Shown here: positions 17,788 through 26,075 of the stretch, one piece after another | Layout of the letters: each line of letters starts with the position of its first letter | Numbering within the stretch: the first letter of the stretch is position 1 | NCBI GenBank assembly: GCA_947625135.1 | Contig: CANQNE010000005.1 | Location: 1-64,000 of the forward strand | Direction of reading: 5' to 3' | Source of the DNA: an uncultured Lachnospiraceae bacterium | GTDB taxonomy: Bacteria; Bacillota; Clostridia; Lachnospirales; Lachnospiraceae | DNA: 64,000 nucleotides | Notes under the pieces: model-generated | Database searches by the model: none | What the model was told of the DNA's origin: nothing | What the model saw: the letters and a program-made list of their open reading frames with translations, nothing else | Translations under genes and position numbers: made by a program

Positions 17788-18564
17788 ATGTCTCAGGCAG
17801 AAAAAAGAAAATTTCTCATTCAAAAGCTGATGGATGAGCAGCCCCGCTTTCAAAAGCTGCAGATCCCCCCTGAGGCTGCGGAACAGAAAACGCTGCTCCG
17901 CTCCCTGATGAACATCCGCCCGCCACATCCCATAGGGGAGGATTTTCTGACTGTGCAGGACGCATATCTGCGAGAGGAAACTGCCCGAAAGGGTGTTACG
18001 GATATCGCAGACCTGACTCCCGTGGAGCCGGGCATCTATCTCTGGCAGGGGGACATCACCACCCTGAAATGCGGCGCTGTCGTAAATGCCGCAAACTCCG
18101 GTATGACGGGCTGTTATGTTCCCTGTCACAGGTGTATAGATAATTGTATTCACACCTATGCCGGGGTGCAGCTCCGGCTGGCCTGCGCCGAGATGATGGA
18201 AAAACAGGGACAGGAGGAACCCACCGGACAGGCCAAACTCACCCCGGCTTTTAATCTGCCCTGCGATTATGTTCTTCATACCGTCGGCCCTATTATACAC
18301 GGGCATGTGACGCAAAAGGACCGGGAGCTGCTTGCTTCCTGTTACCGCTCCTGTCTGGAACTGGCGCAGCAGAACAGGATCGGGAGTGTGGCTTTTTGTT
18401 GTATCTCCACGGGGGAATTTCATTTTCCAAACGAAGAAGCCGCAAAAATCGCCGTGGATACAGTGCGGCAATATAGAGGTGACACGGAGGTGATCTTCAA
18501 TGTTTTCAAGGACGTGGATGAGCAAATCTACCGGGCGTTCCTCCAACGCGCCCACATCGGATAA
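17788..18564 (+). CDS. Zinc-dependent macrodomain ADP-ribosyl hydrolase
   Basis: The 258-residue protein has an N-terminal helical region of about 85 residues followed by a macrodomain: GDITTLKCGAVVNAANSGM, then GCYVPCHRCIDNCIHTYAG with the Cys/His cluster typical of microbial Zn-macrodomains, and a CCISTGEFHFPNEEAAKIA loop near the C-terminus. Such proteins remove ADP-ribose from proteins modified by the partner SirTM sirtuin. Its 3' end overlaps sirTM by 65 bases, so translation is coupled. AGGAGCTGATAGG precedes the start. No GcvH-like or lipoate-ligase gene is adjacent. Confidence 0.88.
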   Translation: MSQAEKRKFLIQKLMDEQPRFQKLQIPPEAAEQKTLLRSLMNIRPPHPIGEDFLTVQDAYLREETARKGVTDIADLTPVEPGIYLWQGDITTLKCGAVVNAANSGMTGCYVPCHRCIDNCIHTYAGVQLRLACAEMMEKQGQEEPTGQAKLTPAFNLPCDYVLHTVGPIIHGHVTQKDRELLASCYRSCLELAQQNRIGSVAFCCISTGEFHFPNEEAAKIAVDTVRQYRGDTEVIFNVFKDVDEQIYRAFLQRAHIG

Positions 18565-19411
18565 TATAAGCCGGCTTTGGGAAACGCTGGCCGCTGCGGA
18601 CGCCATTGTGATCGGCGCGGGTGCGGGGCTGTCCACCTCGGCGGGACTTATCTATACCGGAGAGCGATTTGAACGGTACTTTTCCGATTTTGCAGCCAAA
18701 TACAGTTTCCGGGATATGTATTCCGGCGGTTTTTATCCGTTTTCTGAGCCGGAGGAGTTTTGGGCTTATTGGAGCCGGTATATTTTCATCAACCGCTATA
18801 TGGATGCGCCGAAGCCGGTCTACGACAATCTGCTGGCGCTGGTAAAAGACAAAGATTATTTTGTGATCACAACAAATGTAGATCACTGTTTTCAAAAGGC
18901 GGGATTTGAGAAAAACCGGCTTTTCTATACGCAGGGCGACTATGGGCTGTTTCAATGCTCCAGGCCATGCCGTCAGGAAACCTTCGATAACGAGGACTTG
19001 ATCCGGCAAATGATGGAGCGTCAGAAGGATATGCGTATTCCCGCGGAGCTTCTTCCGGTATGTCCCCATTGCGGCAGGCCAATGACGATGAATCTCCGCT
19101 CCGACGATAAGTTTGTGGAGGACGAAGGCTGGCATCGGGCGGCGGAACGGTATGAGGATTTTCTGCGGACACGGGGACAGCAAAGGATATTGTTTTTGGA
19201 GCTGGGCGTCGGCTATAATACCCCGGTCATTATCAAATATCCGTTCTGGCGTATGACTGCGCAGAACAGAAGGGCGGCCTATGCGTGTATCAACTATGGC
19301 GAGGCTGTCTGCCCGGCGGAGATCGAAAAACAGTCGATCTGTATCGATGGGGATATTGGAACTGTGGTGAAGGAGCTGCGTCGGTCAGCGGATGTAAGAA
19401 ACCGATACTGA
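18500..19411 (+). CDS. sirTM: SirTM (class M sirtuin), protein ADP-ribosyltransferase
   Basis: The Rossmann NAD site is GAGAGLSTSAGL at residues 40-51. TTNVDHCFQKAG near residue 135 replaces the sirtuin TQNVD-H motif in the way seen in class M. Cys pairs CSRPC and CPHCG are candidate zinc ligands. Known SirTM enzymes ADP-ribosylate a lipoylated GcvH-like carrier, and the neighbouring macrodomain reverses this. ATG 18500 is supported by an exceptional GGAGGTGAT site nine bases upstream, inside the macrodomain gene. The usual carrier and ligase genes of the operon are missing, so the substrate must be encoded elsewhere or differ. Confidence 0.88.
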   Translation: MFSRTWMSKSTGRSSNAPTSDNISRLWETLAAADAIVIGAGAGLSTSAGLIYTGERFERYFSDFAAKYSFRDMYSGGFYPFSEPEEFWAYWSRYIFINRYMDAPKPVYDNLLALVKDKDYFVITTNVDHCFQKAGFEKNRLFYTQGDYGLFQCSRPCRQETFDNEDLIRQMMERQKDMRIPAELLPVCPHCGRPMTMNLRSDDKFVEDEGWHRAAERYEDFLRTRGQQRILFLELGVGYNTPVIIKYPFWRMTAQNRRAAYACINYGEAVCPAEIEKQSICIDGDIGTVVKELRRSADVRNRY

Positions 19412-19446
19412 CATCAGTATTTTAGATTTGACAGGAGCAGAAGATT

Positions 19447-20979
19447 ATGAAAAAAGCAAGAATGACGTATCTGTTGGTATTGCTTTTGGCGTGCGCCATG
19501 TTGATGCAGGGCTGCGGCGGCAAAAAAGAAACTGCGGGAGAGCGGGAGACAGAGAAACCCTCAGTAACCGCTGGGGCGGAGGCAAAGTCCTCGGACGCTG
19601 CTTTAGACGCCCACTCGGACGCCCCTGCAACCGCCACGGAAGAAGCGGATCAGGAGGACAACCTTGCCTGCCCGTCCAAATCCGGCAGGCTTCATGTAGA
19701 AGGCACAAAGCTGACAGACAGCAGCGGGAAACCGGTACAGCTGCGGGGGATCAGTACCCACGGGCTGGCGTGGTTCCCAGAATATGTGAACGAGGCCTGC
19801 TTTAGCCAGCTTAGACAGGAGTGGCATGCAAATGTGATCCGGCTGGCTATGTATACGGCGGAAAGCGGAGGCTATTGTACGGACGGGGACCGGCAGAAGC
19901 TGAAAGAGCTGATCAGAAAAGGCGTCTCCTGCGCAGCTGATGCGGATATGTATGCGATCATTGACTGGCATATCCTGTCCGACGGCGACCCCAATACGTA
20001 TCTGCAGGAGGCCCGGAGCTTTTTTGACGAAATGTCCCGGGAATACAAGGATGCCGACAACGTGCTGTATGAGATCTGCAATGAGCCCAACGGGGGCGTC
20101 AGCTGGCAGCAGGTGAAAACGTATGCAAAAGAAATCATCGGCGTGATCCGGGCCAACGATCCGGACAGTGTGATCATTGTGGGAACGCCGAATTGGTGTC
20201 AGGATGTGGATCAGGCGGCGGCGGACCCCCTTACCGGCTACGACAATCTGATGTACACCCTGCATTTTTATGCGGCCACCCACAAGGAGGATCTGCGGGG
20301 CAAAATGGTTGCGGCAGTGGAGGCCGGGCTGCCCGTCTTTGTGACGGAATACGGGATCTGCGACGCCAGCGGAAACGGGGCCATCGATCAGGAGCAGGCG
20401 CAAAAGTGGGTGGAGACCATGAATCAGTATGGGATTAGCTATGCGGCCTGGAACCTGTCCAATAAGGCGGAGACTTCCGCGATTCTGAAAAGTGATTGCC
20501 GAAAGACGGAAGGATTTCAAAGAAGCGATCTGAGCGAAGGGGGACTGTGGGTATACGAAATGCTCACAGGGCAAAAGGCTGCGGAGAACGGCTCTTCGGG
20601 AACCGCTGAACAGGATGCAGCCCATACGAACCTGACTGACGTTCAGAGCGCCGGTTCAGCGTCAGGGCAGCTGGTGTTTGAAAGCGGCGGCATGGAGATC
20701 ACCGCGGTGGAAAAGAACAGCTGGGAAGCCAACGGACAGTCGGTATATCAGTACGATCTGACGCTGAAGAATATTTCCGGGAGCGCCTGCACCCAGTGGG
20801 CGGTGGATGTGCCGTTTTCCGGCGCTTTTACCGTGACGGACAGTTGGAACGGCGTCTATACCGCAAACGATACTGTGCTGCATATCTCATCTATGGATTA
20901 CAACGGCGCAGTGGAGCCGGAGGGAACGATAAAGGATGTGGGATTTATCGTCAGCGGCAGCGCCATTGCGACAGAGTAA
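19447..20979 (+). CDS. Glycoside hydrolase family 5 lipoprotein with C-terminal CBM-like domain
   Basis: The 510-residue protein starts with a lipoprotein signal (lipobox LMQGC, Cys 23) and an acidic, Ala/Thr-rich linker to about residue 75. The GH5 barrel follows: GISTHGLAWF, HANVIRLAMY, IDWH, the acid/base Glu in ICNEPNG near residue 211, LHFYAATH, and the nucleophile Glu in VTEYG near 300. After a second linker a beta domain of about 105 residues resembles CBM2 (conserved Trp, W-N-G-V-Y, YNGAVEP). It is predicted to be anchored outside the cell and cut beta-1,4-glucans such as cellulose or glucomannan. Exact specificity cannot be read. Confidence 0.88.
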   Translation: MKKARMTYLLVLLLACAMLMQGCGGKKETAGERETEKPSVTAGAEAKSSDAALDAHSDAPATATEEADQEDNLACPSKSGRLHVEGTKLTDSSGKPVQLRGISTHGLAWFPEYVNEACFSQLRQEWHANVIRLAMYTAESGGYCTDGDRQKLKELIRKGVSCAADADMYAIIDWHILSDGDPNTYLQEARSFFDEMSREYKDADNVLYEICNEPNGGVSWQQVKTYAKEIIGVIRANDPDSVIIVGTPNWCQDVDQAAADPLTGYDNLMYTLHFYAATHKEDLRGKMVAAVEAGLPVFVTEYGICDASGNGAIDQEQAQKWVETMNQYGISYAAWNLSNKAETSAILKSDCRKTEGFQRSDLSEGGLWVYEMLTGQKAAENGSSGTAEQDAAHTNLTDVQSAGSASGQLVFESGGMEITAVEKNSWEANGQSVYQYDLTLKNISGSACTQWAVDVPFSGAFTVTDSWNGVYTANDTVLHISSMDYNGAVEPEGTIKDVGFIVSGSAIATE

Positions 20980-20999
20980 ACCGATTCGTTTCTGTGTGT

Positions 21000-21494
21000 T
21001 TACATTTCTGTCAGCATGATGATCCCGCAGGCAATCTTTTCCCCGGCATTTCCCGAGGGCTGCGTGGTAAAATCATCCGGCATCCGATGAATAATGACCG
21101 ATTTATTTAAAATATCCGGAATAGATATTCTGGAGTCAAAAAAGGCAGTCCACGCGTAACCGTTGTTGGACATGAGCGGAGGCATATCTCCCGCGTGAAA
21201 CGGGTGTTCCGTGTTTTCGGGATTGTAATGGCCTCCGCTGTTTTCAAAGGCGCCGGAGCAGTCCCCGTTTTCGTGGATGTGAAATCCGAAAAAGGAATCC
21301 TCATCGCCCTGTGCGCCGGCCGGGAGGCGGAACAGCTCCGCTTCCACAAGAATACCCCTGTAAGGGACATTATAAAATTTCACCGCTCCGCTTAAAGTGG
21401 GATAAGCGCCACTTCCCTGAATTTGAGCGATCGCCTGAGGCTGGTTACGATTCAATATATTCAGTAGGGTGCGGTTTGAGGTGTGATACAGCAT
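21000..21494 (-). CDS. Cu/Zn superoxide dismutase-family protein
   Basis: The 164-residue protein carries the SodC fingerprint: GFHIHENGDCSG with two Cu-ligand His, GGHYNPEN with the bridging His, HPFHAGDMPPL with zinc-site His and Asp, and a late VIIHRMPDD with the last Cu-ligand His. All metal ligands seem present. There is no signal peptide, unlike most bacterial SodC, so it should be cytoplasmic. Similar proteins occur in gut Clostridia. Whether it dismutates superoxide is unproven. It converges on the GH5 gene with only 20 bases between them. Confidence 0.82.
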   Translation of the reverse strand: MLYHTSNRTLLNILNRNQPQAIAQIQGSGAYPTLSGAVKFYNVPYRGILVEAELFRLPAGAQGDEDSFFGFHIHENGDCSGAFENSGGHYNPENTEHPFHAGDMPPLMSNNGYAWTAFFDSRISIPDILNKSVIIHRMPDDFTTQPSGNAGEKIACGIIMLTEM

Positions 21495-21602
21495 AAAAAT
21501 CCTTTTTTCCTGACAGAAGTCTTTTTTTTATAATTATGCAGAGAAGAAAAAAGGGTGCGCGCATCTCGCCCGTCAGGGTTTTGGACGCCGGATTTTAGGA
21601 CA

Positions 21603-21653
21603 GAAAAAGAGGATGCCCCTCAAGTCATTTGACTTTTGGGGCATCCTCTGTCA
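21603..21653 (-). terminator. Terminator of the hydrogenase operon
   Basis: On the minus strand AGAGGATGCCCC and GGGGCATCCTCT form a long stem (outer bases 21612-21651), followed by a T-run continuing to 21603. It stands about 20 bases after the hydA stop. Confidence 0.85.
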
Positions 21654-21672
21654 GAACAGGATCCTGAAAAAG

Positions 21673-23418
21673 TTATTGATTGATCGTTCTTTTTACAAAA
21701 GTGGTATGCAGCGTCTCATGTGCCTTGTGGCTGCCCGGTTTGCCAAGATACTCTGCATAGAGTTTCTTGAGTGCGGGATTTTCATGGGATTTTCTGATGG
21801 TCTTTGCCGCGTCGTTCTTATACAGAACGCTTGCGCGAATACCACGCACGTCTGTAAAGTTGCGCACATCGCCGCTCACCTGAGGCTGGCCGCCGCCGTT
21901 TACGCAGCCGCCGGGACATCCCATGATCTCGATGAAGTGATAGTCCGCTTCACCGGCCTTTACCCTGTTGAGCAGGGTTCTGGCATTGCCCAGACCGGAG
22001 GCAACGGCAACCTTGATCTCCTTGCCGGCTATGGTGTAGGACGCTTCCTTGATTCCCTGGGTTCCGCGAACCTCTTTGAAGTCAAGGCTGGGGAGTGTTT
22101 CGCCGGTCAGCGTCTCCACTGCGGTACGCAGCGCCGCTTCCATTACGCCGCCGGTAGCGCCGAAGATCACGCCTGCGCCGGTGGACTCACCCATGGGATC
22201 GTCAAATCCCTCGTCGGGAAGTGCGGTAAACTCAATGCCGCAGCGTCTGATCAGCCTTGCAAGCTCTCTGGTGGTGATGGAGATGTCTACATCAGGTACC
22301 CCTGCTGCGTTTTGGTCATCACGGCCGATCTCGAATTTCTTTGCCGTACAGGGCATTACGCTGACAGACACGATCTTTTTCGGGTCGATGCCTTCTTTCT
22401 CTGCAAAGTAAGTCTTCAGCATTGCGCCAAACATCTGCTGAGGAGATTTGCAGGTGGAAAGATGTTCGGTCATATCCGGGAAATAATGCTCACAGTATTT
22501 GATCCAGCCGGGAGAGCAGGAGGTGATCATAGGCAGAACGCCGCCGTTCTGAATACGTTCAACCAGCTCGTTGGCCTCTTCTATGATAGTCAGGTCTGCG
22601 CCCCAGTCGGTATCGAATACCTTGTCAAATCCGATTCGTCTCAGCGCGGCTGCCATCTTGCCCTCTACGTCAGTGCCCATAGGATAGCCAAATTCCTCGC
22701 CAAGGGCCGCTCTCACGGAAGGAGCAGTCTGCACTACTACATATTTGTCGGGATCAGCAATGGCTTTGATGATCTCGTCGGTGTAATCCTTTTCGTATAA
22801 GGCGCCTGTAGGACAGACGGCGATACATTGACCGCATGATACGCAGCTTGTTTCGCCAAGGCCCATTTCAAAAGCGGAGCCGATGGCGGTATCAAAACCG
22901 CGGTTGTTGGCGCCGATCACGCCAATGCCCTGTACCTTGTCGCAAACTGCCACGCAGCGGCGGCAAAGAATACATTTGTTGTTGTCACGTACCATGTGGG
23001 CGGCGGAAGTATCCAGCTCATAATGGTTGGCTTCGCCTGCATAGTAATCGGTATCGTCCACGCCGTACTCCGTACAGAGCTGCTGCAGCTCGCAGTTGCC
23101 GCTTCTCACGCAGGAGAGACATTTCTTGTCATGGTTGGAGAGGAGCAGCTGCAGGGTTCTCTTTCTGGAGTTGATCAGTTTGGGTGTGTTGGTGAGTACC
23201 TCCATTCCCTCGGTGATGGGATACATACACGCAGCTACAAGGTTTCTTGCGCCCTTTACTTCAACTACGCACATACGGCATGCGCCGATTTCATTGATTT
23301 CTTTCAGATAGCATAATGTAGGGATCTTGATTCCTGCAAGATGCGCTGCCTCAAGGATAGTAGAACCAGCCGGAGCAGAAACCGTAAGCCCGTTAATTTT
23401 AATTGTTACATTTTCCAT
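21673..23418 (-). CDS. hydA: [FeFe] hydrogenase catalytic subunit, group A bifurcating type
   Basis: The 581-residue protein has an N-terminal plant-type [2Fe-2S] domain (Cys near 36, 47, 50 and 63), a His-Cys [4Fe-4S] region (HDKKCLSCVRSGNC), two [4Fe-4S] motifs (CILCRRCVAVC and CVSCGQCIAVC) and the H-cluster signatures TSCSPGW, MPCTAKKFE and GCPGGCVNGGG. It makes or consumes H2 in a trimer with HydB and HydC, coupling NAD(P)H and ferredoxin. AAAGGAGG precedes the start, and the gene is 15 bases from hydB. All H-cluster cysteines are present. The subunit names follow the Thermotoga-type HydABC convention; HndD is the equivalent alternative. Confidence 0.95.
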   Translation of the reverse strand: MENVTIKINGLTVSAPAGSTILEAAHLAGIKIPTLCYLKEINEIGACRMCVVEVKGARNLVAACMYPITEGMEVLTNTPKLINSRKRTLQLLLSNHDKKCLSCVRSGNCELQQLCTEYGVDDTDYYAGEANHYELDTSAAHMVRDNNKCILCRRCVAVCDKVQGIGVIGANNRGFDTAIGSAFEMGLGETSCVSCGQCIAVCPTGALYEKDYTDEIIKAIADPDKYVVVQTAPSVRAALGEEFGYPMGTDVEGKMAAALRRIGFDKVFDTDWGADLTIIEEANELVERIQNGGVLPMITSCSPGWIKYCEHYFPDMTEHLSTCKSPQQMFGAMLKTYFAEKEGIDPKKIVSVSVMPCTAKKFEIGRDDQNAAGVPDVDISITTRELARLIRRCGIEFTALPDEGFDDPMGESTGAGVIFGATGGVMEAALRTAVETLTGETLPSLDFKEVRGTQGIKEASYTIAGKEIKVAVASGLGNARTLLNRVKAGEADYHFIEIMGCPGGCVNGGGQPQVSGDVRNFTDVRGIRASVLYKNDAAKTIRKSHENPALKKLYAEYLGKPGSHKAHETLHTTFVKRTINQ

Positions 23419-23433
23419 ATTCCCTATCCTCCT

Positions 23434-25362
23434 TTAGTCTTTGTAGATCGCGCCGAACCGGCATTTTTCCATACAAGCGCCGCACTTCACGCACTTATCG
23501 GGATCGATGCTGTGAGGATTCTTGACGGTGCCTGAGATTGCACTGTTGGGACAGACTCTTGCGCAGAGCGTACATCCCTTACACTTGTCGGGATTGATCT
23601 TATATGTAAACAGTTCCTTACATACGCCTGCGGGACATTTCTTATCCACAATGTGGGCAATGTATTCATCCCGGAAGAAGCGCATGGTGGAGAGTACGGG
23701 GTTGGGAGCCGTCTGACCAAGCGCGCACAGGGAGTTGGAGCTTAAATGCTCTGCCAGTTCCTCCAGCCGGTCAAGATCTTCCATGGTGCCCTGACCCTTC
23801 GTGATCTTATCCAGGATCTCCAGCATCCTCCTCGTACCTACACGGCAGGGTGTACACTTGCCGCAGGATTCGTCTACAGTAAATTCAAGGAAGAATTTTG
23901 CGATATCTACCATACAGGTATCCTCGTCCATAACGATCAGACCGCCGGAGCCCATCATGGAGCCGATGGCCATCAGATTGTCATAGTCGATAGGGACGTC
24001 GAAGTTCTCAGCAGGAATACATCCGCCGGAAGGACCGCCTGTCTGTGCAGCCTTGAATTTCTTGCCGTTGGGGATGCCGCCGCCGATCTCTTCTACGATC
24101 TCCCGGAGAGTGGTTCCCATGGGGATCTCTACAAGGCCGATGTTGTTTACCTTGCCGCCCAGAGCAAATACCTTGGTTCCCTTGGATTTCTCCGTACCCA
24201 TAGAAGCGAACCATTCGGGTCCGTTCAGGATGATCTGGGGAACGTTGGCATAAGTTTCTACATTATTCAAAATAGTAGGTTTTGCAAACAGACCCTTCAG
24301 CGCAGGGAAAGGAGGACGGGGCCTGGGCTCGCCTCTGTTGCCCTCGATGGAGGTCATCAGAGCGGTTTCCTCACCGCAGACAAACGCGCCTGCGCCAAGA
24401 CGAAGCTCGATGTCAAAGTTGAAACCTGTTCCGAAGATATCTTTGCCCAGAAGGCCGTATTCTCTGGCCTGCTTGATGGCGATGTTCAGACGGTCAACGG
24501 CGATGGGATATTCCGCACGTACATAGATGTAACCCTGAGAAGCGCCAATGGCATAACCGGCAATGGCCATTGCCTCCAGTACAACGTGGGGATCGCCTTC
24601 CAGTACGGAACGATCCATGAACGCGCCGGGATCGCCTTCGTCGGCGTTACAGCATACATATTTCTGATCTGCGTCGTTGGCAGCTGCGAATTTCCACTTC
24701 ATACCGGTGGGGAAACCTGCGCCGCCTCGGCCTCTCAGACCGCTGTCCAGCATTGTCTGGATCACCTGCTCCGGAGTCATCTCCGTGAGTACCTTGCCAA
24801 GAGCCTCATAACCTCTTGTACCGATATATTCTTCAATATTCTCGGGATCGATCACACCGCAGTTACGAAGTGCCACGCGGTGCTGCTTTTTGTAGAAGTT
24901 GGTTTCCTGCAGGGGAAGGATCTCATCCTCATGCACTGTCTCGCTGTAAAGCAGTTCCTTTACCACGTTGCCTTTTACCAGATGCTCTTCCACGATGCGG
25001 GGAATGTTTTCTTCCTTTACCATGGAGTAGAAGGAGCCTTCCGGATATACGATCATGATGGGGCCCAGTGCGCACAGGCCGAAGCAGCCGGTCTTGATCA
25101 CGCACACCTCGTCTTTCAGTCCCTGTTTTTCAATTTCTTCTTTTAATTTCTCAACAATTTTGCCGCTTCCGGAAGAGGTACATCCAGTTCCTCCGCAAAC
25201 CAGCACGTGTGCGCGATAGGAGGTGTCCCATTTTTCTCCGTTCGCAGCCAGATAGCTTGCAACGGTGCCCGTGATCTCTACGGGGTTCTGGTGTTCGGAA
25301 CGGTAAGCGACTTCTCCGCGCACTTTCTCTCTAATTACTTTTAACTCTTCAAGAGATTTCAT
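23434..25362 (-). CDS. hydB: Bifurcating hydrogenase subunit with NuoF-like flavoprotein core
   Basis: The 642-residue protein has an N-terminal thioredoxin-like [2Fe-2S] domain (VCGGTGCTSSGSG and TGCFGLCALGP), a NuoF-type core with FMN/NAD motifs (GLRGRGGAGFPTGMKW and CNADEGDPGAFMDR) and the [4Fe-4S] motif ESCGKCTPCRVG. The C-terminus has two ferredoxin motifs, CKGCTLCARVCP and CVKCGACMEKC. The flavin site is where electrons are exchanged with NAD(P)H and split toward ferredoxin. GGAGGG precedes the start; the gap to hydC is 18 bases. Confidence 0.95.
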   Translation of the reverse strand: MKSLEELKVIREKVRGEVAYRSEHQNPVEITGTVASYLAANGEKWDTSYRAHVLVCGGTGCTSSGSGKIVEKLKEEIEKQGLKDEVCVIKTGCFGLCALGPIMIVYPEGSFYSMVKEENIPRIVEEHLVKGNVVKELLYSETVHEDEILPLQETNFYKKQHRVALRNCGVIDPENIEEYIGTRGYEALGKVLTEMTPEQVIQTMLDSGLRGRGGAGFPTGMKWKFAAANDADQKYVCCNADEGDPGAFMDRSVLEGDPHVVLEAMAIAGYAIGASQGYIYVRAEYPIAVDRLNIAIKQAREYGLLGKDIFGTGFNFDIELRLGAGAFVCGEETALMTSIEGNRGEPRPRPPFPALKGLFAKPTILNNVETYANVPQIILNGPEWFASMGTEKSKGTKVFALGGKVNNIGLVEIPMGTTLREIVEEIGGGIPNGKKFKAAQTGGPSGGCIPAENFDVPIDYDNLMAIGSMMGSGGLIVMDEDTCMVDIAKFFLEFTVDESCGKCTPCRVGTRRMLEILDKITKGQGTMEDLDRLEELAEHLSSNSLCALGQTAPNPVLSTMRFFRDEYIAHIVDKKCPAGVCKELFTYKINPDKCKGCTLCARVCPNSAISGTVKNPHSIDPDKCVKCGACMEKCRFGAIYKD

Positions 25363-25380
25363 AGTTTCCCTCCATTCTGA

Positions 25381-25875
25381 TTATTCGTATTTTGCTAAGA
25401 TATCGTCGATATCGTCAACGGTAAGACGGCCGTAAACATCGTCGTTTACCATCATAACGGGCGCCAGTCCGCATGCGCCCACGCACCGGCAGGCATCGAG
25501 GGAAAACTTGCCGTCAGGGGTACATTCCCCGCCTGAAATACCGAGTTTTTCCATCAGTTTGTCGTAAATATCGCCCGAACCCTTTACGTAGCAGGCGGTG
25601 CCAAGACAGACTGAGATACGGTATTGGCCTTTGGGACTCAGACTGAACTGGGAATAGAAGGTGGCGACGCCATAAATCTTTTCCATGGGGATGCCGGTTT
25701 CATCGGAAATGATCTTCTGCACTTCAGCAGGGAGATAACCGTAGATGTCCTGTGCTTTTTGCAGAATAGGCATCAGTGCGCCCTTTTCATCCTTCAGTTC
25801 ATGAATGACTTCCAACAGCGCTTGTTCTTGTTCTTTGGTTCCGCTAAAGGGAACGTTGGATTTTTTGTGAAGCAT
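25381..25875 (-). CDS. hydC: Bifurcating hydrogenase subunit, NuoE-like
   Basis: The 164-residue thioredoxin-like [2Fe-2S] protein has the NuoE ligand pattern CLGTACYVKG and CRCVGACGLAP, with IYGVATFYSQF before it. It passes electrons between the HydB flavin domain and HydA. It is the first gene of the hydC-hydB-hydA operon, with AAAGGAGGT before the start. The 200-base upstream region shared with the GGDEF/EAL gene is AT-rich; I found no convincing full promoter for the minus strand there. Confidence 0.94.
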   Translation of the reverse strand: MLHKKSNVPFSGTKEQEQALLEVIHELKDEKGALMPILQKAQDIYGYLPAEVQKIISDETGIPMEKIYGVATFYSQFSLSPKGQYRISVCLGTACYVKGSGDIYDKLMEKLGISGGECTPDGKFSLDACRCVGACGLAPVMMVNDDVYGRLTVDDIDDILAKYE

Positions 25876-26075
25876 TTTTGACCTCCTTTATATGTAAAAT
25901 ATACCTGTTTAAAATAGTCTATGGTATACTTTTGGCATTATTTTAACACACTTTGACGAAAAAGAAAACACTTATTTTTATGAAAAAAGTGGTTGCGCTT
26001 TTGTAGGAAATATGCCATAATGACAAAAAAATACATTGATAGGATAAATTTGCTGACAGGAAGGAGATGAAAGCA

